From positions 62,001 through 126,000 of the forward strand of contig CAWGGJ010000005.1 in the NCBI GenBank assembly GCA_963822175.1: a stretch of DNA of 64,000 nt, written 5' to 3'. The position numbers were made by a program, and so were the translations under genes. Source of the DNA: FEB-25 sp963822175. Its GTDB lineage: Bacteria; Chloroflexota; Anaerolineae; Anaerolineales; UBA4823. The notes beneath the pieces were generated by a model, which was not told the DNA's origin, did no database searches, and saw only the letters and a program-made list of their open reading frames with translations. Position 1 is the stretch's first letter; each line of letters starts with the position of its first letter. Below are positions 34,581-43,374 of the stretch, piece after piece.

Positions 34581-35876
34581 TTATCCTATTTGTTCCTGAA
34601 TTCGACTGTTGAGCGCAGTGACCGGGATGAATTTGTTTGGTGATACTAATAACGTACCAAGCAGAACACCCATCGAGATTGAAACGATCAGGATCACCAT
34701 CTGACCCAGGCCAATCGCTGCGCTCTGCAGATCCTCAGTTAATATACTTGTTACACTCAGTAACCCCCTTGCGCCAGGCACCAGGAACCAGAAAGCTAGC
34801 ATCTGTGAGGCAAGCGCCGGTGTACGCCGGGGAGAGCGTGCAATGATCTCTGAGCTAAGAGCCATCAGCAATGCGCCGATAAAAGCCCCAACATAAGAAT
34901 TGAAATATTGCTCACCAAAGGATTGGCCTAGCATGGCAATATACAGGACCAGTAACATCCAAAACAGGTCGCGATTGGATCCTGACAGGCGTATAAACGT
35001 ACCAACACCAAATAACAAAGTGCCCAAGAATGGTGCCCACCAGGGGAAAACAACTGCCTCATAAGGGTATACCAAGTAGGTAGACAATCCAGAGAGATTT
35101 AAGCCGACAGCAATGCCGATGAACAATAGCAGTAACACTGCCGAGCCATAAATCAGCCGAGCTGTTCCTGAAAGGATATGTTTCGAGGCCAGCTCGATCA
35201 TCCCGGTTGTTAACAGCGCACCTGGTAGAAATGTGATCAGGGGAGTAATGAGCAGGTTCGCCGGACCAAAGATGAAACCCAGGCGGGTCAGGTTAAATAT
35301 CAGGGCTGACACAACAATAGCGGCAAATACTGGCAGGAGCAGGTCGAAACGCGGCCGCCAGCGCGACACCAGCGTGATCAACCCTACCACGATACCCGCA
35401 ACACCTGTGACGATCAAGGATCGAAGGTCAGGCCGGAAAAGCATGGTGAGACCAATACAGGATAGGAAATAGCCAAAAATTACCAATGCTGGGCCAAAAC
35501 GTGGTTTTTTAGCCAGGATTTGATCCATATGAGAAGAAGCCTGTGCAAGGGTTATACTTTTCTTCTTAACCTGATCAACCAGCTCAGCAAACTCAGACAC
35601 TTGATTCAGCTGCACAGTGGTCAGGCGTTGCACAGCTAAGTCAACCCGCCCATGTGATGACTGGCCTAGCTTGATCATGATCACGTTCGGCAAAGCCATG
35701 ATCTCGCATTCCAACCCATAGGCCAGGACAATTTCGGTCAGCGTGTTCTCCACCACTCCAACCGCAGTACCGCTGGCAATCAGACCCTTGCCGATTTTCC
35801 GCAGGCATTCAAGCAGCTCCGACTTTTCAGTCGACGCCTGCTCGATCGCCTCAGGAGTTAGCGCAACGCTCATCAT
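34581..35876 (-). CDS. Threonine/serine exporter family protein (ThrE)
   Basis: 431 residues. The N-terminal DUF1212 domain (LLECLRKIGKGLIASGTAVG, then GLECEIMALPNVIMI) is cytosolic or amphipathic; about ten membrane helices follow, including the second ThrE/ThrE_2 half (AFIGALLMALSSEIIARSP). The family exports threonine, serine or small peptides. Its ATG (35876) overlaps the stop codon of the NhaC-type gene in an ATGA, showing translational coupling. In a peptide-fermenting cell it may discharge unused hydroxy amino acids. Confidence 0.92.
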   Translation of the reverse strand: MMSVALTPEAIEQASTEKSELLECLRKIGKGLIASGTAVGVVENTLTEIVLAYGLECEIMALPNVIMIKLGQSSHGRVDLAVQRLTTVQLNQVSEFAELVDQVKKKSITLAQASSHMDQILAKKPRFGPALVIFGYFLSCIGLTMLFRPDLRSLIVTGVAGIVVGLITLVSRWRPRFDLLLPVFAAIVVSALIFNLTRLGFIFGPANLLITPLITFLPGALLTTGMIELASKHILSGTARLIYGSAVLLLLFIGIAVGLNLSGLSTYLVYPYEAVVFPWWAPFLGTLLFGVGTFIRLSGSNRDLFWMLLVLYIAMLGQSFGEQYFNSYVGAFIGALLMALSSEIIARSPRRTPALASQMLAFWFLVPGARGLLSVTSILTEDLQSAAIGLGQMVILIVSISMGVLLGTLLVSPNKFIPVTALNSRIQEQIG

Positions 35877-37393
35877 TTATCCTGTACAGTAATGGGTACT
35901 TCCGCCAGCGGCTGAGCCGGGGTTGGGGCTTCTGCATCCAGGCGCATGATATTGATTCCAGCAAATCCGAATATCATCCCCAGGATAAAATTAGCGAAAT
36001 TGAAGAAGCAATATGGCAGGTAAACAAACGTAGATACACCCAAGGCTGCCGACATGTAAGCCCCGCACGAATTCCATGGGATTAACGGGGAGGTGACCGT
36101 TCCGGAGTTTTCAACCGCGGTCGCCAGGGTTTCCGGATGAATTCCACGTTTACGGAATGCGACCATGAACATACGTGCTGGCAGCACAATGGCGATGTAC
36201 TGGTCGCCAGCAACAATATTCAGTCCCAAGGAAGTGATCATCACGGTGGCAATCGTGCCACCCACCGACTTGACACGGCCAATGATAGGGGTGATCAGAC
36301 GGGCATTGAAACCTCCGAAATCCATCATGGCACCAAAAGACATCGCACCCAGGATTAGCCAGATGGTGGTCAACATGCTGTCCATGCCACCGCCGGTAAA
36401 TAATGTATCGATCTGTGGATATCCACTGGAGGCGGTGAAGCCATTTGCCATCGCCGTCCACACACTTTTCAGTGCCGCCAGCCCATAACCCAGGCTGGGG
36501 TCATTTGCGAATGTGATCACTACCTGGGGCTGCATGACGACTGCCACCAATGCTCCAACCAGTGTGCCGATCAGGATAGAGAGAAAAGCCGGGTATTTTT
36601 TCATTCCCAGAAGAAGTAAAACCAGCACTGGCAACAGGTTCAACAGGTTGATGTTGTAGTACGACTCGAGGGCTTGTAGTGCAGGTGCCGTATCCACCGG
36701 AACCGCACCTACGCTAGAATTTCTCCCGATGAAGAAGAATATGACCAGGGCGATCAGGTAAGCGGGGATAGTAGCCTTGGCCATGCTGCGAATATGGGTG
36801 TAGACATCGCTGCCCACAATTTGCGGGGTCAGGATGGTCGTCTCAGACAGCGGGGTCATCTTGTCACCAAAATAAGCCCCAGAGATCACCGCCCCAGCGG
36901 TGATGGCAGTTGAAGCGCCAATGGTATTGGCCATGCCAACAAATGCGACCCCCAATGTTGCTGCAGTGGTCCATGAGCTGCCGGTTACGATCCCTACAAG
37001 CCCACACAAGACTGCTGCGGCCAGGTAAAACCAGGATGGATCGATATACTTAACACCATAATAAACCATGGTGGCGATCGTTCCGGACATGTTCCATACC
37101 CCGATCAGCGCTCCGACCATCAGCAGGATCAGGATGGCACTCATGGCGATCGAGATGCCTTTGACGATCTCCTCGCCGAGCCTTTGCCAGGAATGGCCAT
37201 TCTTGTGTGCTACAACCGCGCCAACCACGGCACTCATAAGCAAAGCCACCTGCAATGGACCCACTGCCGCATCGAGCCCAAACAACACAATCGACGTGAT
37301 CAGCAGTATGATCATGAAGATCAGGGGAATCAGCGCATCCACCAGGGAAGGCTCGCGTACTTCTTTTTCTTTTACAGGTGTGCCAGTTGTCAT
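35873..37393 (-). CDS. NhaC-type Na+/H+ antiporter family transporter
   Basis: 506 residues from ATG 37393; GTG 37402 is in frame but has the GGAAGGGA site directly against it. About twelve membrane helices, with the family segments GVWNMSGTIATMVYYG, TGSSWTTAATLGVAF, and VTSPLIPWNSCGAYMSA. NhaC-family members exchange Na+ for H+, or malate or amino acids in some cases (MleN, TetB-like). Its location among arginine-fermentation and amino-acid carriers suggests either pH/Na+ homeostasis during ammonia release or an amino-acid exchange; the sequence does not decide. Confidence 0.92.
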   Translation of the reverse strand: MTTGTPVKEKEVREPSLVDALIPLIFMIILLITSIVLFGLDAAVGPLQVALLMSAVVGAVVAHKNGHSWQRLGEEIVKGISIAMSAILILLMVGALIGVWNMSGTIATMVYYGVKYIDPSWFYLAAAVLCGLVGIVTGSSWTTAATLGVAFVGMANTIGASTAITAGAVISGAYFGDKMTPLSETTILTPQIVGSDVYTHIRSMAKATIPAYLIALVIFFFIGRNSSVGAVPVDTAPALQALESYYNINLLNLLPVLVLLLLGMKKYPAFLSILIGTLVGALVAVVMQPQVVITFANDPSLGYGLAALKSVWTAMANGFTASSGYPQIDTLFTGGGMDSMLTTIWLILGAMSFGAMMDFGGFNARLITPIIGRVKSVGGTIATVMITSLGLNIVAGDQYIAIVLPARMFMVAFRKRGIHPETLATAVENSGTVTSPLIPWNSCGAYMSAALGVSTFVYLPYCFFNFANFILGMIFGFAGINIMRLDAEAPTPAQPLAEVPITVQDK

Positions 37394-37502
37394 TTCGAAC
37401 ACTCCCTTCCAACAAAACTACAAGTCAGGATTGCCCCATTTTTACTTCACGCTTGCTGTATCATCTCCACGCACCCATCATTTCAAATGGCTACGACCAT
37501 AA

Positions 37503-38846
37503 CTACCTGGTCAATTGATAAATCGCATGGGCATAAATCTTCATTGCCAGGTATAAGTTCTCCACGATCGCCCGTTCATTCGGCTCATGCTCGGTGAGCA
37601 GCTCGCCAGGGAAGAGGGGGCCATAGGCAACACAATTATTGAACGCCCGGGCATAAGTGGCACCACCCAAAGCGATGGGTTGTGAAACTTCATCGCCAGA
37701 AAATTGGTGATACACCCTCAACAACATCTCGATGACGGGGTGATCCTTGGGTAGATACAACGGTGCCAGCCAATCATATTCCTTGTATTCCAGCCCATAT
37801 ATAGCTGCGGTGGCACTTAGTTTCTGCACAATTTCATCTTTGGAAACAGTGACCGGAATGCGGGTATCGATCGAGATTTGTTCTTTCTCCCCGATATTAA
37901 TCATGCCCACATTGAATTTCAGTTTTCCAGAAGGCTCATCACTGCAATCCCCAAAGATGCGGGTTGCATAAGGGTCCTCGCCGAGTTCCCGGGCAATAAA
38001 ATTGATGGCTTTGGACTCAATGCCAATCAGGCGCAAGGCGATGCACAGGCGTGCGATGGCGTTGATGCCTTCTTCAGTGATCATCGCATGAGCTGCCTTA
38101 CCTCTGACTTCGACCCCATCTTCTTTCCACTCAAAAGCAAAACCCAGCTCATCGAGCTTGGCCGCTAGCTCATCCTGCAGCACACCATCATAGAACATCG
38201 TGTCGGGTACAGCATTGAAGGCCGATCCACCGGATAACCTGAGGTCAGTCTGGTTTTTACATTCAAGTGTGAGCTGAAGTAATCCCTTCTCGGCGTAAAT
38301 CAGAGGGAACCTGGCATCGGGGGAAAACCCCATGGTAGGTGTCTCCTCTCTTTCCTTATAACGATTGATGCAGCGCCAGAGAGTCTCTTCATCAGCACCG
38401 AAGATAAATCGGACGCGTTTATTGAACTGTACTCCAGCATCCAGGAGGGCTTTAACGGCAAATAAAGCTGCCACCACGGGACCTTTATCATCCTGTGTAC
38501 CACGACCATACAGCATTCCGTCTTTTTCCACTGGATCAAATGGGTCGCGGTTCCAGTCCGTTAATTTTCCAGCAGGCACGACATCCAGATGCCCCAGGAT
38601 GCCCAACATTTCTGTTCCCTCGCCGACCTCAGCAATGCCGTAATAACCGCCTTCGCCATATTGGGTTCTAAAGCCAAGCTCACTGGCGATCTGCAATGCC
38701 TTGCGTAAAGCCTGATCGACGTTCTTGCCAAACGGATATCCACCAGCGCTTTGCTCGCATACACTGGGGATACGCACAAGTTCCACCAGCGCCGACATCA
38801 GTGGCGCTTGTTGGGCTGCAAGCTGGGCATCGAAATTTTCATGCAT
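37503..38846 (-). CDS. M20 family dipeptidase (PepV/Sapep-like)
   Basis: 447 residues from ATG 38846, behind CGGAGGAAA; the frame is open to 38927 only through a hairpin. Zinc motifs: LGHLDVVPAG (metal His), YGRGTQDDKGP (bridging Asp), FGADEETLW (catalytic Glu, metal Glu), GFSPDARFP (metal Asp) and a late His. The tail has the PepV-type lid insertion. PepV and Sapep cleave a broad range of dipeptides in the cytosol. It lies between ornithine carbamoyltransferase and the NhaC gene on the same strand, which makes it a supplier of amino acids for the pathway (inference). Confidence 0.93.
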   Translation of the reverse strand: MHENFDAQLAAQQAPLMSALVELVRIPSVCEQSAGGYPFGKNVDQALRKALQIASELGFRTQYGEGGYYGIAEVGEGTEMLGILGHLDVVPAGKLTDWNRDPFDPVEKDGMLYGRGTQDDKGPVVAALFAVKALLDAGVQFNKRVRFIFGADEETLWRCINRYKEREETPTMGFSPDARFPLIYAEKGLLQLTLECKNQTDLRLSGGSAFNAVPDTMFYDGVLQDELAAKLDELGFAFEWKEDGVEVRGKAAHAMITEEGINAIARLCIALRLIGIESKAINFIARELGEDPYATRIFGDCSDEPSGKLKFNVGMINIGEKEQISIDTRIPVTVSKDEIVQKLSATAAIYGLEYKEYDWLAPLYLPKDHPVIEMLLRVYHQFSGDEVSQPIALGGATYARAFNNCVAYGPLFPGELLTEHEPNERAIVENLYLAMKIYAHAIYQLTR

Positions 38847-38885
38847 AGATTTCCTCCGAATGCGCCCGATAAACGTATTTAATTG

Positions 38886-38927
38886 TTGTGTGTACATTCG
38901 TGGGGTAAACCCACAATGTACACACAA
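38886..38927 (-). other. Long intercistronic hairpin between argF/arcB and the dipeptidase
   Basis: An 18-bp stem with one bulged base: TTGTGTGTACATT (38886-38898) pairs with AATGTACACACAA (38915-38927), and inside it GTGGG (38900-38904) pairs with CCCAC (38910-38914) around a GTAAA loop. No U-tract follows in the leftward direction. It starts 15 bases after the carbamoyltransferase stop. Likely roles are partial termination or protection of the upstream mRNA end. Confidence 0.75.
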
Positions 38928-38942
38928 ATGGCAATAATTTAA

Positions 38943-39944
38943 TTAATCTCCCAACGTGGCAACCATGATCGCCTTGATGGTATGCATGCGGTTCTCCGCC
39001 TGGGCAAACACGATCGAGCGCTCTGATTCGAACACCTCGTCGGTCACTTCCAAGGCATCCAATCCGGTCTTCTGGAAGAGATCCTCGCCAACCTTGGTTT
39101 CACGGTTATGGAAAGCAGGCAGGCAGTGCATGAATTTCACATTCGGATTGCCGGTCTTCTTGACCACATCCATGTTGATCTGGTAAGGCTTGAGCAGCTT
39201 GATACGCTCATCCCAGACTTCCTTCGCTTCACCCATCGAGACCCACACGTCGGTGTACAGGTAATCCACACCTTTCACGCCTTCTTCCACACTCTCAGTA
39301 ATGGTCAGTCGCGCACCGGTTTCTTTGGCGATCTTCTTACACGTCTTCACCAGCTCAGCTTCAGGCCACAGGGCTTTGGGTGCGCACAGGCGCACATCCA
39401 TACCCAGCTTGCAGCCGGTGACCATCAATGAATTGCCCATATTGTTGCGGGCATCACCCAGGTAGCAGTAGGCGATCTCGCCGAGATGCTTATCGCTGTG
39501 TTCCATCATGGTCAGCATATCGCACAGCATCTGGGTGGGGTGGAACTGGTCGGTCAGGCCGTTCCACACCGGCACGCCGGCATACTGGCCAAGGATCTCC
39601 ACCAGCTCCTGGCCAAAGCCGCGGTATTCAATGCCATCGTACATGTGCCCCAGAACCCGGGCGGTATCCTTCATCGACTCCTTATGACCGATCTGCGAAC
39701 CCGTCGGTCCAAGATAAGTGACATTGGCACCCTGGTCATAAGCTGCCACTTCGAATGCACAGCGCGTGCGGGTGGAGGTCTTTTCGAAGATCAAGGCAAT
39801 ATTTTTGCCCTTGAGCCTCTGTTGCTCATAACCGCCATATTTGGCTGCTTTGAGGTCAGCAGATAACTTGAGCAGGAACTTTAACTCTTCTGGAGTAAAG
39901 TCTAGCTCTTTTAGAAAGTTGCGGTTGCGTAAATTAAATGCCAT
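38943..39944 (-). CDS. arcB: Ornithine carbamoyltransferase
   Basis: 333 residues. Carbamoyl-phosphate motif EKTSTRTRCAFE (STRT at 57-60), HxxQ loop region GLTDQFHPTQMLCD, and the ornithine-binding HCLPAFHNR (Cys in HCLP). In the deiminase pathway it runs in the catabolic direction, splitting citrulline into ornithine and carbamoyl phosphate. Length and motifs fit both argF and arcB; genomic context with arcA and arcC and a carrier supports the catabolic role. AAAAGGAG before ATG 39944. Confidence 0.96.
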   Translation of the reverse strand: MAFNLRNRNFLKELDFTPEELKFLLKLSADLKAAKYGGYEQQRLKGKNIALIFEKTSTRTRCAFEVAAYDQGANVTYLGPTGSQIGHKESMKDTARVLGHMYDGIEYRGFGQELVEILGQYAGVPVWNGLTDQFHPTQMLCDMLTMMEHSDKHLGEIAYCYLGDARNNMGNSLMVTGCKLGMDVRLCAPKALWPEAELVKTCKKIAKETGARLTITESVEEGVKGVDYLYTDVWVSMGEAKEVWDERIKLLKPYQINMDVVKKTGNPNVKFMHCLPAFHNRETKVGEDLFQKTGLDALEVTDEVFESERSIVFAQAENRMHTIKAIMVATLGD

Positions 39945-40054
39945 TTTAAAATCTCCTTTTTATATATCTTGGTTCTTTTAGATTTAACAGCCGGTCACTT
40001 TGCCGCTGAAATGAACAGACAAGCAGGCTCCCATGGTTCATTGGAGAATCTCGA

Positions 40055-41536
40055 TCATGAGAGTAGCACACCTCCGGCCAGAACGATAATGGTGAGCACA
40101 AATAAAAGGGCCAGCAGGACTGCCACGAACTTCAGCCAGACTCCATAACCAACCCGGGCAATAGCCAGACCACCCATCACAACCGCTGAGGTGGGGGTGA
40201 TAAGGTTCACCAGTCCACTGGCAGCCTGGTATGCTGTCACGACGAGTGCGGGGTTCACACCAGCGAAATCTGCCAGCGGGGCCATGATGGGCATGGAGAC
40301 CGTAGCCAGCCCTGAGCTGGAGGGGATCAGGAACGATAGGGGGAGATACAGCAAGTAGGTGACAACAATAAAGCCCACACTGCTCAGCCCTGCGACTGCC
40401 TGTTCCGCCCAATACAGCACCGTGTCGGTGATAAGCCCGTTATTCATGATCACCGTGATGCCACGGGCTACACCGATGATCAGAGCCACACCCAGCATGT
40501 CTCGGGCGCCATCAACAAATGTGTTCACCAGGTCCTTTTCTGATAACTTGCCGATGATCCCGATCAGGATGCCGAAGAAAAGGAAGCAAGCAGTCATCTC
40601 CGGGAACCACCACCACCATGTGGGGATGGCAAAACCCAGGTCTTCCCAGGGAATCACCCCATACACCATGACGACGAAAGCCAGGAAGAACATAATCAGG
40701 ATCACGATGTGACGGGTAGTAAATTTACCAAAATCAGTGCCCTTGGAGCTGCCAGACATGAACTGCTTCTCGTTTTCGGCCTTCATATCATAGATAAGCG
40801 ATTTTGTCGGGTCTTTCTTCACCTTCTCGGCATAGCGCATCACGAAGAAGATGCCGATAGCTGTGCCAACCACCAGCAGCACTATTCGCCCAATCAAACC
40901 ATCGCTGAGGGTGGTACCGGCAAATCCAGAGGCAATGCCTGTAGCAAAAGGATTGACGGTAGAGCCCAAGCAGCCAATCCCAGCACCCAACATGATCAGG
41001 GCAGCCGCGCTGAGAGCATCATAGCCAGCCGCGAGCATCACCGTGATGATCAAGGCATAAAAAGCCAGCGTCTCTTCAGCCATACCATAGGAGGTGCCGC
41101 CGATGGCAAAGATGGTCATCAGGATGGGGAACATCCACTTCTCCTTGCCCTTGAGCTTGCGCACCACCCAGGCAATCCCGGCGTTGATGGCACCAGTCTT
41201 CATGGTGACACCCAGGAAACCACCGATGATGAGCACGAACATGGCAACATCGATGGCGCCAAACAGCTCGCCATAGTTCCATACATCTACGTTGCCGGTC
41301 TCATCCTGGATGCCGTACATACCGCTGATCGGTCCTTTGAGAGCGCTGGAAAGCAATGCCTGCGGGTTAGGCTCCACTTCGTGGTAGGTGCCTGGTATTG
41401 GTGAACCTTCTGCATCATAGTCGTACGAGCCAGCAGGGACGATCCAGGTGGCGAGGGCGATCACGACCAGCAAGAGGAATAGGATCGTGAATGCACTTGG
41501 AAAGGTAAACTTCTTTTTGGTTTTTTCTTTCGCCAT
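40055..41536 (-). CDS. YfcC-family (ArcD-like) arginine/ornithine carrier candidate
   Basis: 493 residues from ATG 41536 (AAAAAGGAG eight bases before). Short basic N-terminus (MAKEKTKKKFTFPSAF) and about twelve membrane helices. Family segments include WIVPAGSYDYD, GGFLGVTMKTGAINAGI, GTSYGMAEETLAFYALI and PSSSGLATVSMPIMAPLADFAGV. This is the DcuC/YfcC family, several members of which are annotated as basic amino acid antiporters. As the first gene of the arc train it probably swaps arginine for ornithine or citrulline across the cytoplasmic membrane (inference). The response regulator gene ends 91 bases upstream. Confidence 0.9.
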   Translation of the reverse strand: MAKEKTKKKFTFPSAFTILFLLLVVIALATWIVPAGSYDYDAEGSPIPGTYHEVEPNPQALLSSALKGPISGMYGIQDETGNVDVWNYGELFGAIDVAMFVLIIGGFLGVTMKTGAINAGIAWVVRKLKGKEKWMFPILMTIFAIGGTSYGMAEETLAFYALIITVMLAAGYDALSAAALIMLGAGIGCLGSTVNPFATGIASGFAGTTLSDGLIGRIVLLVVGTAIGIFFVMRYAEKVKKDPTKSLIYDMKAENEKQFMSGSSKGTDFGKFTTRHIVILIMFFLAFVVMVYGVIPWEDLGFAIPTWWWWFPEMTACFLFFGILIGIIGKLSEKDLVNTFVDGARDMLGVALIIGVARGITVIMNNGLITDTVLYWAEQAVAGLSSVGFIVVTYLLYLPLSFLIPSSSGLATVSMPIMAPLADFAGVNPALVVTAYQAASGLVNLITPTSAVVMGGLAIARVGYGVWLKFVAVLLALLFVLTIIVLAGGVLLS

Positions 41537-41627
41537 TTCGTCATTCTCCTTTTTTATCAACAGTTTATAGTATTTCACATGATCAAAGATTTTTAATGAT
41601 ACCGGTTATACTACTTTAGGAAGGCTT

Positions 41628-41996
41628 TCATCCTTTATTTATCCCACCATTATATTTTTTCAAAGTTTCCAGCAACCATCCCGGCTGGTCGCTTTTGCTA
41701 ACAAAAGCATCCGCGCCAGCTTGCAAAAACATCCTGCTGTTTTCAAACTCACTGCTCATCACAATGACTATCGGACAGGGCTGGAGAGCATGCAGCCTGG
41801 TGATCAGGTTTTCAATATGCATTCCAGGTAAACCACTATCAATCAGGATGACATCGGCGGGGTTTTTGTCGGCCAGGATCAATAAACCCTGTCCATCCAG
41901 GGCTTCGCCAAGGAGATTAAAATCCGATTGTTCTTTAAGCAATGTCGTCAGTGCTAATCGTGGTTGCTCGTGATGATCTGCCAGTATTAAGCGCAT
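41628..41996 (-). CDS. Single-domain response regulator (receiver only)
   Basis: 122 residues, a receiver domain without output. The acidic pocket (MRLILADHHE: Asp7 with His replacing the second acidic residue), phospho-acceptor Asp53 in VILIDSGLPGM, the Ser in VIVMSSEF (switch Thr/Ser) and Lys in FVSKSD are present. Such proteins relay phosphate or act by protein contact. Its upstream region carries one of the two copies of the promoter module described at 42099-42195, and the arcD-like gene follows 91 bases downstream, so the regulator may be read through into the arginine genes. GGGAG before ATG 41996. Confidence 0.9.
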   Translation of the reverse strand: MRLILADHHEQPRLALTTLLKEQSDFNLLGEALDGQGLLILADKNPADVILIDSGLPGMHIENLITRLHALQPCPIVIVMSSEFENSRMFLQAGADAFVSKSDQPGWLLETLKKYNGGINKG

Positions 41997-42098
41997 TACA
42001 TTACTCCCGACAATCTTTTATTATTTTGATTTTCACAATAAATATGTTTGAGCAGTAGATAAGCAAAACTAATAATCACTGGAGCAAGGGCTTTAATG

Positions 42099-42195
42099 AC
42101 TATATCAAATTCGGTTCTCCAGTACAACAACACAAAGGGGAGTTTGGGGTCTAGTTTATTTAGTCTAAAAGATTAGCCGAAAGGATAGGTAGGAG
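42099..42195 (-). promoter_or_regulatory. Conserved promoter module, copy A
   Basis: Aligns without gaps to 45160-45256 (offset 3061). Over 42131-42195 there are 51 identities in 65, with a perfect 23-base run at 42167-42189. Leftward, a -10 TATAGT (42099-42104) and -35 TTGTAC (42122-42127) are 17 bases apart; the strongly conserved block lies upstream of the -35, where activators bind. It would drive the single-domain response regulator, whose start is about 100 bases downstream. Confidence 0.72.
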
Positions 42196-42199
42196 ATTT

Positions 42200-42450
42200 G
42201 TGTGGAGCAATAGTCAGGGATCTGTTTATCCTAAGCTTTTCCACCCACCTGTTCCCGAACCAGGCGCGCCTCGATTCGTTCCTTCGGCGTCGACAGCGTA
42301 TCTGAAGCATTGTAATCTTCCCGGACTGTGCCCCACTGTCGCGCACTCAGGCAGGGTCCCCACTTCTTCCAGGGGATACCCAACTCCCGGGTATCCTTCA
42401 ACCGATACTGTTCAGTTACATCGAGAAATTATTGTTTTTTAGTGGGCTTT
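42200..42450. other. Non-coding stretch with a GC-rich structured core
   Basis: No credible gene. The stretch is richer in G+C than the surrounding gap and contains a perfect 8-bp hairpin GGATACCC (42374-42381) / GGGTATCC (42389-42396). An 80-codon plus-strand frame exists (42200-42442), but it is Pro/Ser-rich and lacks a ribosome-binding site. A structured RNA or leader is possible but unproven. Confidence 0.35.
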
Positions 42451-42537
42451 GCTGTGGTCCAAATCTTTCCTTGTTTTCGCCTGGCAGTTTTTGCGAGGTG
42501 GATTGATCATTCGACATGGTTCACTCCTTGATTAAAA

Positions 42538-42575
42538 AAACTGGGTGAGACGCCATTTTACGTCTCACCCAGTTT
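42538..42575 (-). terminator. Rho-independent terminator after the Arg-rich protein gene
   Basis: Perfect 15-bp stem (42538-42552 with 42561-42575), 8-base loop CCATTTTA, followed leftward by TTTTTTTAAT. It closes the operon that ends with the gene at 42591-42908. Confidence 0.9.
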
Positions 42576-42590
42576 CACTACTATTCAGCT

Positions 42591-42908
42591 TTAGACGGAT
42601 GGATTCTTATCCTCTTCCGCTTCAAGCATGGAAATTTCTTGATCGGTTGGTTCTTGTCCTTCAATGCCAAGCTCGCCCATGGCAGCATCGAGTTGTTCTT
42701 CTGTAAGATCCTCGGCCTTCTGGCCCGTATGTTGCTCGACCTGCTGTACTTCACTTTGGCTCATTTTGACCGCGCTGGTTCCAGCTGCAACCAATACTGC
42801 ACCGCCGATGATCATCCTTCTGCGCATCCTTCTGCGCATCCTGCGGTGCCGCCGCATGACACCCCTTCTCATTGGGCCTCTTCCTGGGCCCATTCCACCT
42901 CTTCGCAT
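42591..42908 (-). CDS. Small Arg-rich-headed membrane protein
   Basis: 105 residues. The first 32 residues are Arg/Met/Gly-rich (MRRGGMGPGRGPMRRG, then RRHRRMRRRMRRRM), followed by one membrane helix (IIGGAVLVAAGTSAV) and an acidic tail rich in Glu, Gln and Asp (VQQVEQHTGQKAEDLTEEQL). The charge pattern predicts the Arg-rich end in the cytosol. AAAGGAGC precedes ATG 42908. The upstream gene at 42987 has a similar Arg-rich start and a helix, plus a SHOCT tail, so the two form a related pair. Function unknown. Confidence 0.78.
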   Translation of the reverse strand: MRRGGMGPGRGPMRRGVMRRHRRMRRRMRRRMIIGGAVLVAAGTSAVKMSQSEVQQVEQHTGQKAEDLTEEQLDAAMGELGIEGQEPTDQEISMLEAEEDKNPSV

Positions 42909-42986
42909 GATTAAGCTCCTTTCACTTCCAATAACTGCGTCCAGATACGGTATGACTCACCGGAATTTTTTTCTGGCTACTACCGA

Positions 42987-43331
42987 TCAACCTGCCAGCA
43001 GTTTTTGCTTGGCGGCCGCAAACTCTTCATCGGTCAGCACGCCCGAGGTATGCAAGTCGGCAAGCTGTTTAAGCTTGGCAGTCAGGTCATCCGCAGGTGG
43101 CTGCTCGACTGGAGCTGCATATTGTGGGGGCGGTGGTGCATATTGCTGCTGTGCCTGAGCATCGGCTGCACCCTGTTGATAAGCCTGGTCATACTGTTGC
43201 TGCGCAGCGGCATCTTGTTGAGCATATTTCTGGTTTTGATGGTGGTGTACAGCACCAGCAGTTCCAGCAACCACCGCTGTGCCTACAGCAACTCGAGCTA
43301 CACTTCTTCCTACCATTCGTCTTCGCATCAT
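42987..43331 (-). CDS. SHOCT-domain membrane-associated protein
   Basis: 114 residues: Arg-rich start (MMRRRMVGRSVARVA), a short membrane helix (VGTAVVAGTAGAV), a Gln/Ala/Tyr/Pro-rich linker (residues about 36-76) and a C-terminal SHOCT domain (KLKQLADLHTSGVLTDEEF, then AAAKQKLLAG). SHOCT is a short oligomerisation domain found at protein ends. A strong AGGAGGT site precedes ATG 43331. It is the second gene of the small envelope set transcribed leftward. Confidence 0.88.
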   Translation of the reverse strand: MMRRRMVGRSVARVAVGTAVVAGTAGAVHHHQNQKYAQQDAAAQQQYDQAYQQGAADAQAQQQYAPPPPQYAAPVEQPPADDLTAKLKQLADLHTSGVLTDEEFAAAKQKLLAG

Positions 43332-43374
43332 TTTGACCTCCTGGTCAATATTTCAATTGAGAATTAAGTTCCTG

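Noticed and set aside
40709..41404. 231-codon plus-strand frame across the ArcD-like carrier
   Set aside because: Antisense to a clear twelve-helix transporter; composition (His, Gln, Asp rich) is typical of reverse-frame shadow.
42099..42195. Conserved element considered as a riboswitch
   Set aside because: It does not match riboswitch classes I know by eye, and the conserved block lies upstream of the promoter elements, so it would not be transcribed from them.
42200..42442. 80-codon plus-strand frame in the gap
   Set aside because: Pro/Ser-rich, no ribosome-binding site, no recognisable family; kept only as a structured non-coding stretch.
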